Assembly: GCA_045636165.1 (NCBI GenBank) | Contig: JAZTWZ010000057.1 | Location: 1 to 9,745 of the forward strand | From: SIG480 sp045636165 | GTDB lineage: Bacteria; Bacillota; Clostridia; Oscillospirales; JAAYXM01 | Direction of reading: 5' to 3' | DNA: 9,745 bases | Shown: positions 1 through 6,938 of the stretch, piece by piece | How positions within the stretch are numbered: position 1 is the stretch's first letter | How the letters are laid out: every line of letters starts with the position of its first letter | Translations under genes and position numbers: made by a program | Notes under the pieces: model-generated | Seen by the model: the letters and a program-made list of their open reading frames with translations, nothing else | Database searches by the model: none | Told to the model about the DNA's origin: nothing

Positions 1-2904
1 CTTGAGGTAACGGTATGGACCGAAAACCTTGCAAAGGCGCGCGAAAACGCTCAGAAGTACATAAGCGATTACGAGGTCGTCTGCAGCCAGTTCAGCGCAG
101 CAAGTGCCGCGGTTGGCGCGCTCTATGCGGAAGTTGAAGAGCTTGCGGAGAAGATGCGCGAAAAGGATGTCGAGGCAGAAGGACTACGCGAGGAAGAGCG
201 CGCGGCAGAGCTTTCGGTTTCGGAAATCGCAGGAGAGATTTCGACGCTTGACGCGACAATCTCAAACAACAGACATAATATTGAAAGAATAAGAAGCGAA
301 ATCAACGACGAAACTCTCCGTGCAGACGAGATTGCTCAGCAGATAGAAGCTCGCCGCGAGAGAGTTGAAAATCTTATGACGGCGTGCGAGGAGATTGAAA
401 AAGCGATTTCCGAGCTGTCCGAAGAGGCTCGCCTTGCATCGGGCAAGAGCGATGACGCTATGGCAAAGCTCGACGATATCCGCGTCCGCGCCCGTCTTAC
501 GGAAGAGGAAATAGCAAAAAGAAGAATCTCACTTTCGGGAATCGAAGCGGAGATTGCATCATTCGATAAGCGAAACGGCGATATCGAAGCAGAGCTTGAA
601 AGCCGTGAGACAGAACTTTCCGAATCAAAGAAGAAGTTCTCTGCCGTAAAGGAAGCTTTTGACGAGGCTGAGGAAAAATGCGCCTCGGCTACCAATATGT
701 TAAACGGCTTCGAACTTAAGTCAAAGTCGAAAACGGAGCGTTTTGAATCTCTTCGCGAGAAGGTTTCAAAGCTTACGCTTTCGTTTGAATCGACAGAAAA
801 CAAGCTTCGTATGCTCCGTGAGATGGAGCGCGATATGCAGGGTTATTCCTTTGCCGTAAAGAACATCATGAAGGCAAAGAGCGACAAGACTCTCGGCGGA
901 ATTTACGGTACGATTTCCCAGCTTATCCGCGTTGATTCGAAATACACGGTTGCGATTGAGACCATTCTCGGCGGTGCACTTCAGAATGTAATCGTTGAGA
1001 GCGAGCGCGACTCAAAAGAAGCGATTGCATATCTTAAGAGAACAGACGGCGGCCGTGCTACCTTCATGCCGATAGATACGGTAAAGGGTTCTGTTCTCGA
1101 TAAAAAAGATTTAGATTCGCAGGCAGGCTTTGTCGGGCTTGCGTCGAAGCTCGTTTCGTATGACAGCATATATGCACCTGCGATAGAATATCTCCTCGGT
1201 AAAATCGCAGTGTGCGACAATATTAACAGCGCATCTGCGCTTGCGAAAAAGTACGGATACTCCTTCCGCATAGTTACGCTTGACGGACAGATAATAAATG
1301 CAGGCGGAACATATACGGGCGGTAGCGTAAGCAAGACCTCGGGAATTCTTACGAGAACAAACGAGATAAAAAAGCTTGAAGCAGACCTTTCAAAGCTTGC
1401 AAAGGATATTGAAACGGCTACTGCCGAAAAGGCAGAGGCAGAGCGCGACTATAATGCGCTTATGTACGAAATGGAAGTCTGCAGAAACGATAAGCGTGCG
1501 GCGGAAGATGTTCTTCTCCGTGCAAAGACCGAAATCGGTCATTTTGAAACTCTCCACCTTCACCTCAACGAGCTTATCGATTCTCTTAACGATGAGCTTA
1601 CTGCTCTTGTTTCGAAAAAGAGCCTTGCAAAGAAGAATACTGAAGAGTTGAATGCGGAAATAGGCGAACTTGAGGCTTCGGTTGCTTCTCTCACGGCAGA
1701 GGAAGAGGAGCTTATCTCAGGAAATTCTCTCCTCGCAGAACACAGAACAGAAATTGCAGAGAAGATGAACGAGAAGCAGATAGAGCTTGCTTCAAACCGC
1801 GCCGAGAAGGAAGAAGCAGAGCGTGCGCTTGAAGAAATCAGCTCGCTTTCCGTTGCTATGGCAGGCGACCGTGAGACGAAGGAAAAGGCAATTTCAGATT
1901 ACGAAGCTGCGATTTCCGAAATCGAAAAGAATATCGAAGAAAAGAAAGCTGAAATGGAAAAGCGCCGCCTTGATATGCAGGCGATTTCCTCAAAGCTTTC
2001 AGAAATTACCAATAAAAAGCTTGAGCTTGAGGCTGCGAGAAACCGTAAGGATAAGGAGAGCAAGGAGAAAAATGACGATATCCTGAATCTCGAAAGAGAA
2101 CGCTCACGCCTTGAAATGAAGAAAGATTCCGCATCCCGTGAAGAGCAGCAGATTACAGAAAAACTCTGGGAATCTTATGAGCTTACTCTCGGTACGGCGG
2201 AGAAATATCTTGTTGAGCTGTCCTCGATGAGCGAGGCTACAAAGCGCATAAGCGAGCTCAAGAGCGAAAAGAAAAAGCTTGGCGATGTCAATGTAAATTC
2301 AATCGAGGAATACGAGCAGGTATCGGAGCGATATGAATTCCTCTCGGTACAGTGTGCTGACCTTGAAAAGGCAAAGGCAGAGCTTCTTAAGATGATTTCG
2401 GAAATCACGGGCGAAATGGAAACCATTTTTTCCGAGCAGTTCAAGATTATAAACAAGAACTTCGGCGAAACCTTCTCTGAGATTTTCGGCGGAGGATCAG
2501 CAGAGCTTGTGCTTGAGGATAATGGCGATATTCTCTCCTGTGGCATTGAAATCAAAGTTCAGCCGCCGGGAAAAACGCTTAAGACGATTACCCTTCTTTC
2601 GGGTGGTGAGCGTGCATTCGTTGCGATTGCTCTTTACTTTGCGATTATGAAGGTGCGCCCGACTCCGTTCTGCGTGCTTGACGAAATTGAAGCTGCCCTT
2701 GACGATGTAAATGTCGTAAGGTATGCAGATTACCTCCGAAGACTTTCAAAGACAACGCAGTTTATTGTTATAACTCACCGTCGCGGAACTATGGAAGAGG
2801 CGGATATGCTCTATGGCGTAACAATGCAGGAGAAGGGTATTTCGAGAATGCTTGCAATAAGCATTGCCGAGGTTGAAAAATCTACCGGCGTAAAACTCAC
2901 TTGA
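1..2904 (+). CDS. smc: Chromosome partition protein SMC, 5'-truncated by window edge
   Basis: SMC is the ABC-type ATPase core of the Smc-ScpAB condensin that compacts and separates newly replicated origins on the nucleoid. The frame is open from base 1, so the gene begins upstream; 967 codons are visible against roughly 1190 in the family, so about 220 residues, including the Walker A head lobe, are missing. Bases 1-840 encode an acidic, Glu/Lys-rich coiled-coil arm. The hinge lies at about 898-1326, opening with GGIYGTISQLI and closing with the glycine-rich AGGTYTGGS dimer interface. The returning coiled coil runs to about 2480. The C-terminal head follows: ABC signature LSGGE at 2596-2610, Walker B CVLDE at 2671-2685 with catalytic Glu at 2683, D-loop ALDD, and the switch histidine at 2776 in ITHRRGTMEEAD. 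The catalytic motifs present look intact. ftsY follows after 16 bases, a pairing common in Firmicutes. Identification is very secure; only the start is unseen. Confidence 0.98.
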   Translation, partial: LEVTVWTENLAKARENAQKYISDYEVVCSQFSAASAAVGALYAEVEELAEKMREKDVEAEGLREEERAAELSVSEIAGEISTLDATISNNRHNIERIRSEINDETLRADEIAQQIEARRERVENLMTACEEIEKAISELSEEARLASGKSDDAMAKLDDIRVRARLTEEEIAKRRISLSGIEAEIASFDKRNGDIEAELESRETELSESKKKFSAVKEAFDEAEEKCASATNMLNGFELKSKSKTERFESLREKVSKLTLSFESTENKLRMLREMERDMQGYSFAVKNIMKAKSDKTLGGIYGTISQLIRVDSKYTVAIETILGGALQNVIVESERDSKEAIAYLKRTDGGRATFMPIDTVKGSVLDKKDLDSQAGFVGLASKLVSYDSIYAPAIEYLLGKIAVCDNINSASALAKKYGYSFRIVTLDGQIINAGGTYTGGSVSKTSGILTRTNEIKKLEADLSKLAKDIETATAEKAEAERDYNALMYEMEVCRNDKRAAEDVLLRAKTEIGHFETLHLHLNELIDSLNDELTALVSKKSLAKKNTEELNAEIGELEASVASLTAEEEELISGNSLLAEHRTEIAEKMNEKQIELASNRAEKEEAERALEEISSLSVAMAGDRETKEKAISDYEAAISEIEKNIEEKKAEMEKRRLDMQAISSKLSEITNKKLELEAARNRKDKESKEKNDDILNLERERSRLEMKKDSASREEQQITEKLWESYELTLGTAEKYLVELSSMSEATKRISELKSEKKKLGDVNVNSIEEYEQVSERYEFLSVQCADLEKAKAELLKMISEITGEMETIFSEQFKIINKNFGETFSEIFGGGSAELVLEDNGDILSCGIEIKVQPPGKTLKTITLLSGGERAFVAIALYFAIMKVRPTPFCVLDEIEAALDDVNVVRYADYLRRLSKTTQFIVITHRRGTMEEADMLYGVTMQEKGISRMLAISIAEVEKSTGVKLT

Positions 2905-2920
2905 GAGGACAAAGATAACA

Positions 2921-3823
2921 ATGGGACTCTTTGATAAAATACGGCAGGGACTCAAGAAAACACGCGACTCTGTCGGCAGCAGTATCGGGAAGATAATAAA
3001 AAGCTTTTCTTCCGACCGCGAGGAGATGCTCGAGGAGCTTGAGGAAACTCTCATAATGGCAGACCTCGGTGTTTCTACCGCGATGAATATTACGGAAGAA
3101 CTCCGCAATCGTGTAAAAGAGAATAAGGTTTATGAGAGCGACGAAATTTTAGAGGAGCTCAAGTCCATAATTCTTGATATTCTTTTAAAAAACGAAAAGA
3201 AAGCCGAAGACGGCAAAAAGGTTATACTTATAATCGGTGTAAATGGCGTCGGAAAGACGACAACCATCGGAAAGCTTGCAGCAAAGTATGCGTCCGAAGG
3301 CAAAAGTGTTATCCTTGCAGCAGGAGATACATTCCGCGCTGCAGCAGGAGAACAGCTTGATATATGGGCAAAGCGTGCAGGAGCTGAAATTGTCCGCCAC
3401 GGTGAGGGCGCAGACCCTGCGGCGGTCGTATTTGATGCGGCAAACGCAGCCCGTGCAAGAGGCAGCGATGTTCTTATCTGCGATACTGCAGGAAGACTTC
3501 ACAATAACCAGAATCTTATGAACGAGCTTGCCAAAATCCGCCGCGTTCTTGAGCGCGAGCTTCCTGACCGCGAGATAGAGTCATACCTCGTTCTTGATGC
3601 AACCACAGGTCAGAACGCCCTTGTTCAGGCGAAGAAGTTCAACGAGGTTTCAAGCCTTTCGGGAATTGTTCTCACAAAGCTTGACGGAACGGCAAAGGGA
3701 GGTATCGTCATCTCCATTGCAGATGAAATGAATCTCCCTATAAAGTATATCGGTGTCGGCGAGCAGATAGACGACCTTATGGAATTTGATGCAAAGTCAT
3801 TTACGGATGCCTTGTTTGAATAA
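2921..3823 (+). CDS. ftsY: Signal recognition particle receptor FtsY
   Basis: FtsY is the SRP-receptor GTPase that docks ribosome-SRP complexes at the membrane and hands nascent membrane proteins to SecYEG. The 300-residue protein opens with a basic amphipathic stretch (MGLFDKIRQGLKKTRDSV) that probably binds lipid, then a helical N domain (about 20-95) and the NG GTPase: G1 GVNGVGKTTT at 106-115, G2 DTFRAAA at 136-142, G3 DTAGR at 188-192, G4 TKLDGTAKGG at 252-261 and the closing GVGEQIDDL at 278-286. The long acidic A domain of E. coli FtsY is absent, as is usual in Firmicutes. G1 lacks the extra methionine-rich C-terminal domain context of Ffh, and the protein ends right after the G domain, which favours FtsY over the SRP subunit Ffh. 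A GAGAGGA ribosome binding site overlaps the smc stop, 11 bases before the ATG, so expression is likely shared with smc. Confidence 0.97.
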   Translation: MGLFDKIRQGLKKTRDSVGSSIGKIIKSFSSDREEMLEELEETLIMADLGVSTAMNITEELRNRVKENKVYESDEILEELKSIILDILLKNEKKAEDGKKVILIIGVNGVGKTTTIGKLAAKYASEGKSVILAAGDTFRAAAGEQLDIWAKRAGAEIVRHGEGADPAAVVFDAANAARARGSDVLICDTAGRLHNNQNLMNELAKIRRVLERELPDREIESYLVLDATTGQNALVQAKKFNEVSSLSGIVLTKLDGTAKGGIVISIADEMNLPIKYIGVGEQIDDLMEFDAKSFTDALFE

Positions 3824-3838
3824 GTGAGGACTGAGGTT

Positions 3839-4432
3839 ATGAAATTCATTATAGCGACAAACAATAAAAAGAAGTTAAAAGAACTTTCTGCAATTCTCGG
3901 CCGCCTTGGTGTCGAGGCTGTTTCGCTTGCAGAAGCCGGCATAGAGTCGGATGTTGAGGAAACGGGAAAGACATTTGAAGAAAATTCACGCCTCAAAGCA
4001 GTTGCGGCGATGGAAAGAGCAAATCTTCCTGCGATAGCTGACGATTCGGGGCTTGAAGTTGATGCGCTTGGTGGCGAGCCTGGAATATATTCAGCACGAT
4101 ACGGCGGAGACTTATGCCGCGACGATAAGGAAAGATACGAATATCTCCTTAAGAATATGGAAGATGTCGAAGACGGAAAGCGAAGTGCGCGTTTCGTTTC
4201 CGTAATAACCTGTACTTTCCCCGATGGTCGCGAGGTAGTCGCGAGGGGAGAGATTGAGGGCGAGATTCTCAGAGCTCCTGTCGGCGAGGGCGGTTTCGGA
4301 TACGATCCGATTTTCTTTGTCCCTGAAGAAAATATGACTACGGCAGAGATGTCTGCCGAGCGAAAGAACGAGATTTCTCACCGTGCAAGATCACTTAAGA
4401 TTATGGCAGAGAAGCTCGAGGAAATTTTATAA
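3839..4432 (+). CDS. rdgB: XTP/dITP pyrophosphatase (RdgB/HAM1 family)
   Basis: This cytoplasmic enzyme hydrolyses dITP, XTP and ITP to monophosphate plus pyrophosphate, keeping deaminated purines out of DNA and RNA. The 197-residue product has family length and motifs: ATNNKKK at 6-12 (phosphate binding), TFEENS at 45-50, ADDSGLEVDAL at 67-77 holding the catalytic aspartate, PGIYSARYGG at 81-90, FGYDPIF at 153-159 and SHRARSL at 180-186. The open frame could begin at a GTG at 3824 that touches the ftsY stop, but the ATG at 3839 is preferred: the family normally starts with a strand just before ATxNxxK, and TGAGGA at 3825-3830 lies 8 bases ahead of it. The 15-base gap after ftsY and the near-abutting nadD indicate cotranscription. 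In many Firmicutes rdgB sits beside rph instead, so the location is slightly unusual. Confidence 0.96.
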   Translation: MKFIIATNNKKKLKELSAILGRLGVEAVSLAEAGIESDVEETGKTFEENSRLKAVAAMERANLPAIADDSGLEVDALGGEPGIYSARYGGDLCRDDKERYEYLLKNMEDVEDGKRSARFVSVITCTFPDGREVVARGEIEGEILRAPVGEGGFGYDPIFFVPEENMTTAEMSAERKNEISHRARSLKIMAEKLEEIL

Positions 4433-4433
4433 A

Positions 4434-5033
4434 ATGCGTATCGGTATTATGGGAGGGACATTCAACCCTCCGCATACGGGGCATATAAACGCGGCAGTTG
4501 CAGCTCGTGACGAGCTTTCGCTCTCAAGGCTTATCTTCATACCGTCATACCTTCCGCCACATAAGAAAATATCCGAAAACTCGGCAAGCACCGAGCAGAG
4601 ACTTTCTATGACAAAGCTTGTGGCAGACGCGATTTCTGCCGAGGTAAGCGACATGGAAATTGCGCGCGGAGGGACAAGCTATACGGTAGAGACTTTGAGG
4701 GTGCTCAAAAAAGAATTACCGGATGACGAGCTTTGGTTCATTATGGGAACGGATATGTTTTTGAGCATCGAGAACTGGCGCGAACCGGAAGAAATTTTTT
4801 CGCTTTGCTCGATTGCGACAGTACCGAGAAACGATGATGACCGTCAAAAGCTCATAAATCACAGCAAGTATCTATCTGAGAGGTACGGAACCGTATCAAA
4901 GGTTATGGAAAAGGCTGCGATTGATATTTCTTCAAGCGAGCTTCGCGAGAAGATTGCAAACGGCGACGCTTTGGAGTTTTTGCCCGAAGCAGTTTATCAG
5001 TATATATTAAAAGAAGGTCTTTACGGAGTTTAG
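4434..5033 (+). CDS. nadD: Nicotinate-nucleotide adenylyltransferase
   Basis: NadD joins nicotinate mononucleotide and ATP to make deamido-NAD plus pyrophosphate, the step shared by de novo and salvage NAD synthesis. The 199-residue protein shows the nucleotidyltransferase signature GGTFNPPHTGH at 7-17 with both histidines, GGTSYTVETL at 79-88, MGTDMFLSIENW at 104-115, and the second ATP-binding motif IDISSSELREKI at 163-174, which matches the family's ISSTxIR. It ends with the usual LPEAVYQYI..GLY tail. The same frame is open back to an ATG at 4383 inside rdgB, but the Rossmann strand MRIGIMGGTF fixes the start at 4434, one base after the rdgB stop. GAGGAA at 4418-4423 provides the ribosome binding site from within rdgB, so the two genes are probably translationally coupled. 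The following yqeK is its standard neighbour. Confidence 0.97.
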   Translation: MRIGIMGGTFNPPHTGHINAAVAARDELSLSRLIFIPSYLPPHKKISENSASTEQRLSMTKLVADAISAEVSDMEIARGGTSYTVETLRVLKKELPDDELWFIMGTDMFLSIENWREPEEIFSLCSIATVPRNDDDRQKLINHSKYLSERYGTVSKVMEKAAIDISSSELREKIANGDALEFLPEAVYQYILKEGLYGV

Positions 5034-5044
5034 GAGCGATTATT

Positions 5045-5620
5045 TTGCGCGAAGAAGAGATTGTTGAAAAGGTGCGCTCAGCTATGAGCGCGAAACGCTT
5101 CCGCCATACAGAGGGCTGTGTGAAGATGGCAGAAGCGCTTGCAAGGCGCTGGGGAGCAGATGTACCCCTTGCGCGGAGAGCGGCGTATCTCCATGACATA
5201 GCAAAAGAGATGCCGTATGAGGCTCAGCTTGAGCTTATAGATAAAGAAGGCGTGACACTAACCGAAATTCAGCGTTCAAAAAAGATAATTCACGCATTCT
5301 CCGGTGCCATTATCGCAGAGCGCGACTTCGGAGAAAGTGCAGAGGTGTGCGACGCCATTCGCTGGCATACCACTGCAAGAGCCGGTATGAGCCTGCTTTC
5401 AAAAATTATCTGGCTTTCCGACCTTGCCGAAGAGGGACGCGACTTCCAGGGAGTTTCGGAGATAAGAGAACTTGCTTTTATTGATCTGCGAAAAGCTCTT
5501 GTACTGGGGTTTGATACTACGCTCTCTTTCCTTAAGGAAAGGGACAGCGAAATAGACACGAATATGGTTGAGGCGCGAGATTCTGAGATTGCCGCCGGAA
5601 AGGGAAATATTAACGAATGA
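5045..5620 (+). CDS. yqeK: HD-domain protein YqeK, predicted symmetrical Ap4A hydrolase
   Basis: YqeK-family proteins are metal-dependent HD-domain phosphohydrolases; characterised members split diadenosine tetraphosphate symmetrically into two ADP. The 191-residue protein carries the expected ligands: His21 in RFRHTEGC, His50-Asp51 in YLHDIAKE, His83 in HAFSGAII, His108 in IRWHTTARAGMSLLSKI and Asp126 in WLSDLAEEGRDFQG. The HTTxRxGMSLLxKI and ADxxExxRDFxGVxxLR-type segments are diagnostic for this subfamily among HD proteins. The chosen start is TTG at 5045: AGGAG at 5032-5036 lies 8 bases upstream and overlaps the nadD stop, and no ATG occurs before residue 14, beyond which the first helix would be lost. 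The stop overlaps the next gene's start as ATGA. Function is inferred from the family and the nadD neighbourhood, not shown here. Confidence 0.93.
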   Translation: MREEEIVEKVRSAMSAKRFRHTEGCVKMAEALARRWGADVPLARRAAYLHDIAKEMPYEAQLELIDKEGVTLTEIQRSKKIIHAFSGAIIAERDFGESAEVCDAIRWHTTARAGMSLLSKIIWLSDLAEEGRDFQGVSEIRELAFIDLRKALVLGFDTTLSFLKERDSEIDTNMVEARDSEIAAGKGNINE

Positions 5621-6570
5621 AAAATTTGCGAATAAGCAACAGAGCAAAATATACAATTTCAATATTGCTTGTTATTGCGGCTGTTCTTATGATTGCTGCC
5701 GCAGTTGTTATAAATAATATCCGTCCGCCTGAAATCGGAGGGGATGGCGTCATTCACGATGAGGTTGTTTCTGCTGCAGGGATGAACCGCCGCGATAACT
5801 TTTTTACTGTTCTTGTAGTCGGTATAGATGCGGCGAGCAACAGCACCGATACGATAATGCTCGCAGCGTTTGACAACGAGCAGAAGAAAATGAGCATAAT
5901 GAGCATTCCGCGCGATACAATAACAAACTCAGGTCGCGCAAATAAAAAAATCAATGCATCGTATGTAAGCAACGGTAAGGATATCGAGGCGCTGTACGAC
6001 GAGGTCGAATCGGTTACGGGTGTCAGACCCGACAAGTACGCGCTTGTGACGGTTGACGGTTTTGTTGAGGTAATAGATGCAATCGGCGGCGTTGAGGTTG
6101 ATGTTCCGATTGATATGGTGTATAATGACCCTACGCAGGATCTTAAGATAAACATTAAAAAAGGTTTGCAGACGCTTGACGGATACGATTCCATGGGCTT
6201 TATGCGATACCGCAAGACTTATGCAGAGGGAGATATCGGCAGAATCAAGATGCAGCATACCTTTGTGGATGCAGTCATAAAGAAGATGCTTACCCCTGCA
6301 ACATTTGCAAAAATTCCGGAGATTGCCGAGATTATTCTCGACAATACGGAAACAGACCTTACGCTCGGAAACGAAATCTGGCTCGGTCGCCAGCTTCTTA
6401 CGATGAACCTTGAGCAGGATGTCCTTATGACGACGCTTCCGGGTCGTGCAGATTACTATGAAAACCTTTCATATTACTTCCCGAATGAGGAAGAGGTTTT
6501 AGCGATTGTAAACGAGAGTTTCAATCCGTATATAGAGCCGATAGTCGAGCTTGATTTATTTAAGAGGTGA
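5617..6570 (+). CDS. LytR-CpsA-Psr (LCP) family cell-wall glycopolymer ligase
   Basis: LCP proteins sit outside the membrane and transfer lipid-linked anionic polymers such as wall teichoic acids or capsule onto peptidoglycan. The 317-residue protein has a basic N-terminus (KNLRISNRAKY), one membrane anchor at about 13-33 and an extracellular LCP domain from about 62 to 225. Family landmarks are VVGIDAASNSTDTIMLA at 67-83 with the metal-binding Asp78, SIPRDT at 96-101 with Arg99, the KINASY strand at 111-116, FVEVIDAIGGVEVDVP at 149-164, and a phosphate-binding RYRKTYAEGDIGRIKMQ at 197-213 (Arg197, Arg199, Asp206, Arg209). A C-terminal extension of about 90 residues has no recognised domain. 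Its ATG overlaps the yqeK stop (ATGA), implying translational coupling; AAGGG about 12 bases upstream is a moderate ribosome binding site. Which polymer it attaches cannot be told. I leave the symbol empty because LytR/TagU/Psr paralogues cannot be separated by eye. Confidence 0.95.
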   Translation: MKNLRISNRAKYTISILLVIAAVLMIAAAVVINNIRPPEIGGDGVIHDEVVSAAGMNRRDNFFTVLVVGIDAASNSTDTIMLAAFDNEQKKMSIMSIPRDTITNSGRANKKINASYVSNGKDIEALYDEVESVTGVRPDKYALVTVDGFVEVIDAIGGVEVDVPIDMVYNDPTQDLKINIKKGLQTLDGYDSMGFMRYRKTYAEGDIGRIKMQHTFVDAVIKKMLTPATFAKIPEIAEIILDNTETDLTLGNEIWLGRQLLTMNLEQDVLMTTLPGRADYYENLSYYFPNEEEVLAIVNESFNPYIEPIVELDLFKR

Positions 6571-6575
6571 GAAAA

Positions 6576-6926
6576 ATGGAAAACAATCAGTTAATAAAAG
6601 AAGTCGTCCGTACTCTTGATGACAAGATAGCTGCGGACATAAAGGTTCTCAAAATTGAGGAGATAACGACTCTTGCAGAATATTTTATAATCTGTACGGG
6701 TACCTCAAATACTCATGTAAACGCTCTTCGCGACGCCGTTGATTTCAAGCTTTCATCAAACGGAGTTGAGCCGCACCATGTTGAGGGACACAGCGGAGCA
6801 TGGGTGCTTATGGATTACGGCAGCGTTGTAATTCATATTTTCACGGACGAAGGAAGAAACTTCTATCAGCTTGACCGTGTATGGGCAGATGCGATTTCAA
6901 TACCGGTTGACGAGATTCTTAAGTAG
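6576..6926 (+). CDS. rsfS: Ribosomal silencing factor RsfS
   Basis: RsfS (formerly YbeB/YqeL, the iojap family) binds ribosomal protein L14 on the 50S subunit and blocks joining of the 30S subunit, lowering translation in starvation or stationary phase. The 116-residue protein matches the family along its whole length: LAEYFIICTGTSNTHVNALRD (33-53), the VEPHHVEGHSGAWVLMDYGSVVIHIF core (64-89) and the RNFYQLDRVWADA ending (94-106). The same frame has a GTG at 6567 that would overlap the LCP stop by four bases, but the ATG at 6576 is chosen because AGGTGA at 6565-6570 lies 5 bases before it, whereas the GTG would sit inside that site. It follows the LCP gene by 5 bases and precedes leuS by 12, in the nadD-yqeK-rsfS order conserved across Firmicutes. 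Confidence 0.97.
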   Translation: MENNQLIKEVVRTLDDKIAADIKVLKIEEITTLAEYFIICTGTSNTHVNALRDAVDFKLSSNGVEPHHVEGHSGAWVLMDYGSVVIHIFTDEGRNFYQLDRVWADAISIPVDEILK

Positions 6927-6938
6927 AGGGGATAAAAA

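Noticed and set aside
336..803. 155-codon minus-strand open frame inside smc
   Set aside because: Ser/Phe/Ala-rich low-complexity product that mirrors the Glu/Lys coiled-coil codons on the other strand; no ribosome binding site or family motif. The other antisense frames in smc are of the same kind.
3185..3502. Cys-rich 105-codon minus-strand frame inside ftsY
   Set aside because: The cysteines come from reading GCA (Ala) codons in reverse (TGC); the + strand is fully explained by the FtsY GTPase domain.
3824..3838. GTG start extending RdgB by five residues
   Set aside because: The extension lies over the ribosome binding site and precedes the canonical first beta strand; ATG at 3839 fits better.
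4383..4433. Upstream ATG start extending NadD by 17 residues
   Set aside because: It lies wholly inside rdgB, and NadD proteins start right before the GGTFNPPHxGH strand.
4405..4433. TATAAA-like -10 just before nadD as a possible internal promoter
   Set aside because: No TTGACA-like hexamer at a suitable distance; the A/T run is explained by the rdgB stop and nadD start spacing.
6567..6575. GTG start extending RsfS by three residues
   Set aside because: It sits within the AGGTGA ribosome binding site that serves the ATG at 6576.
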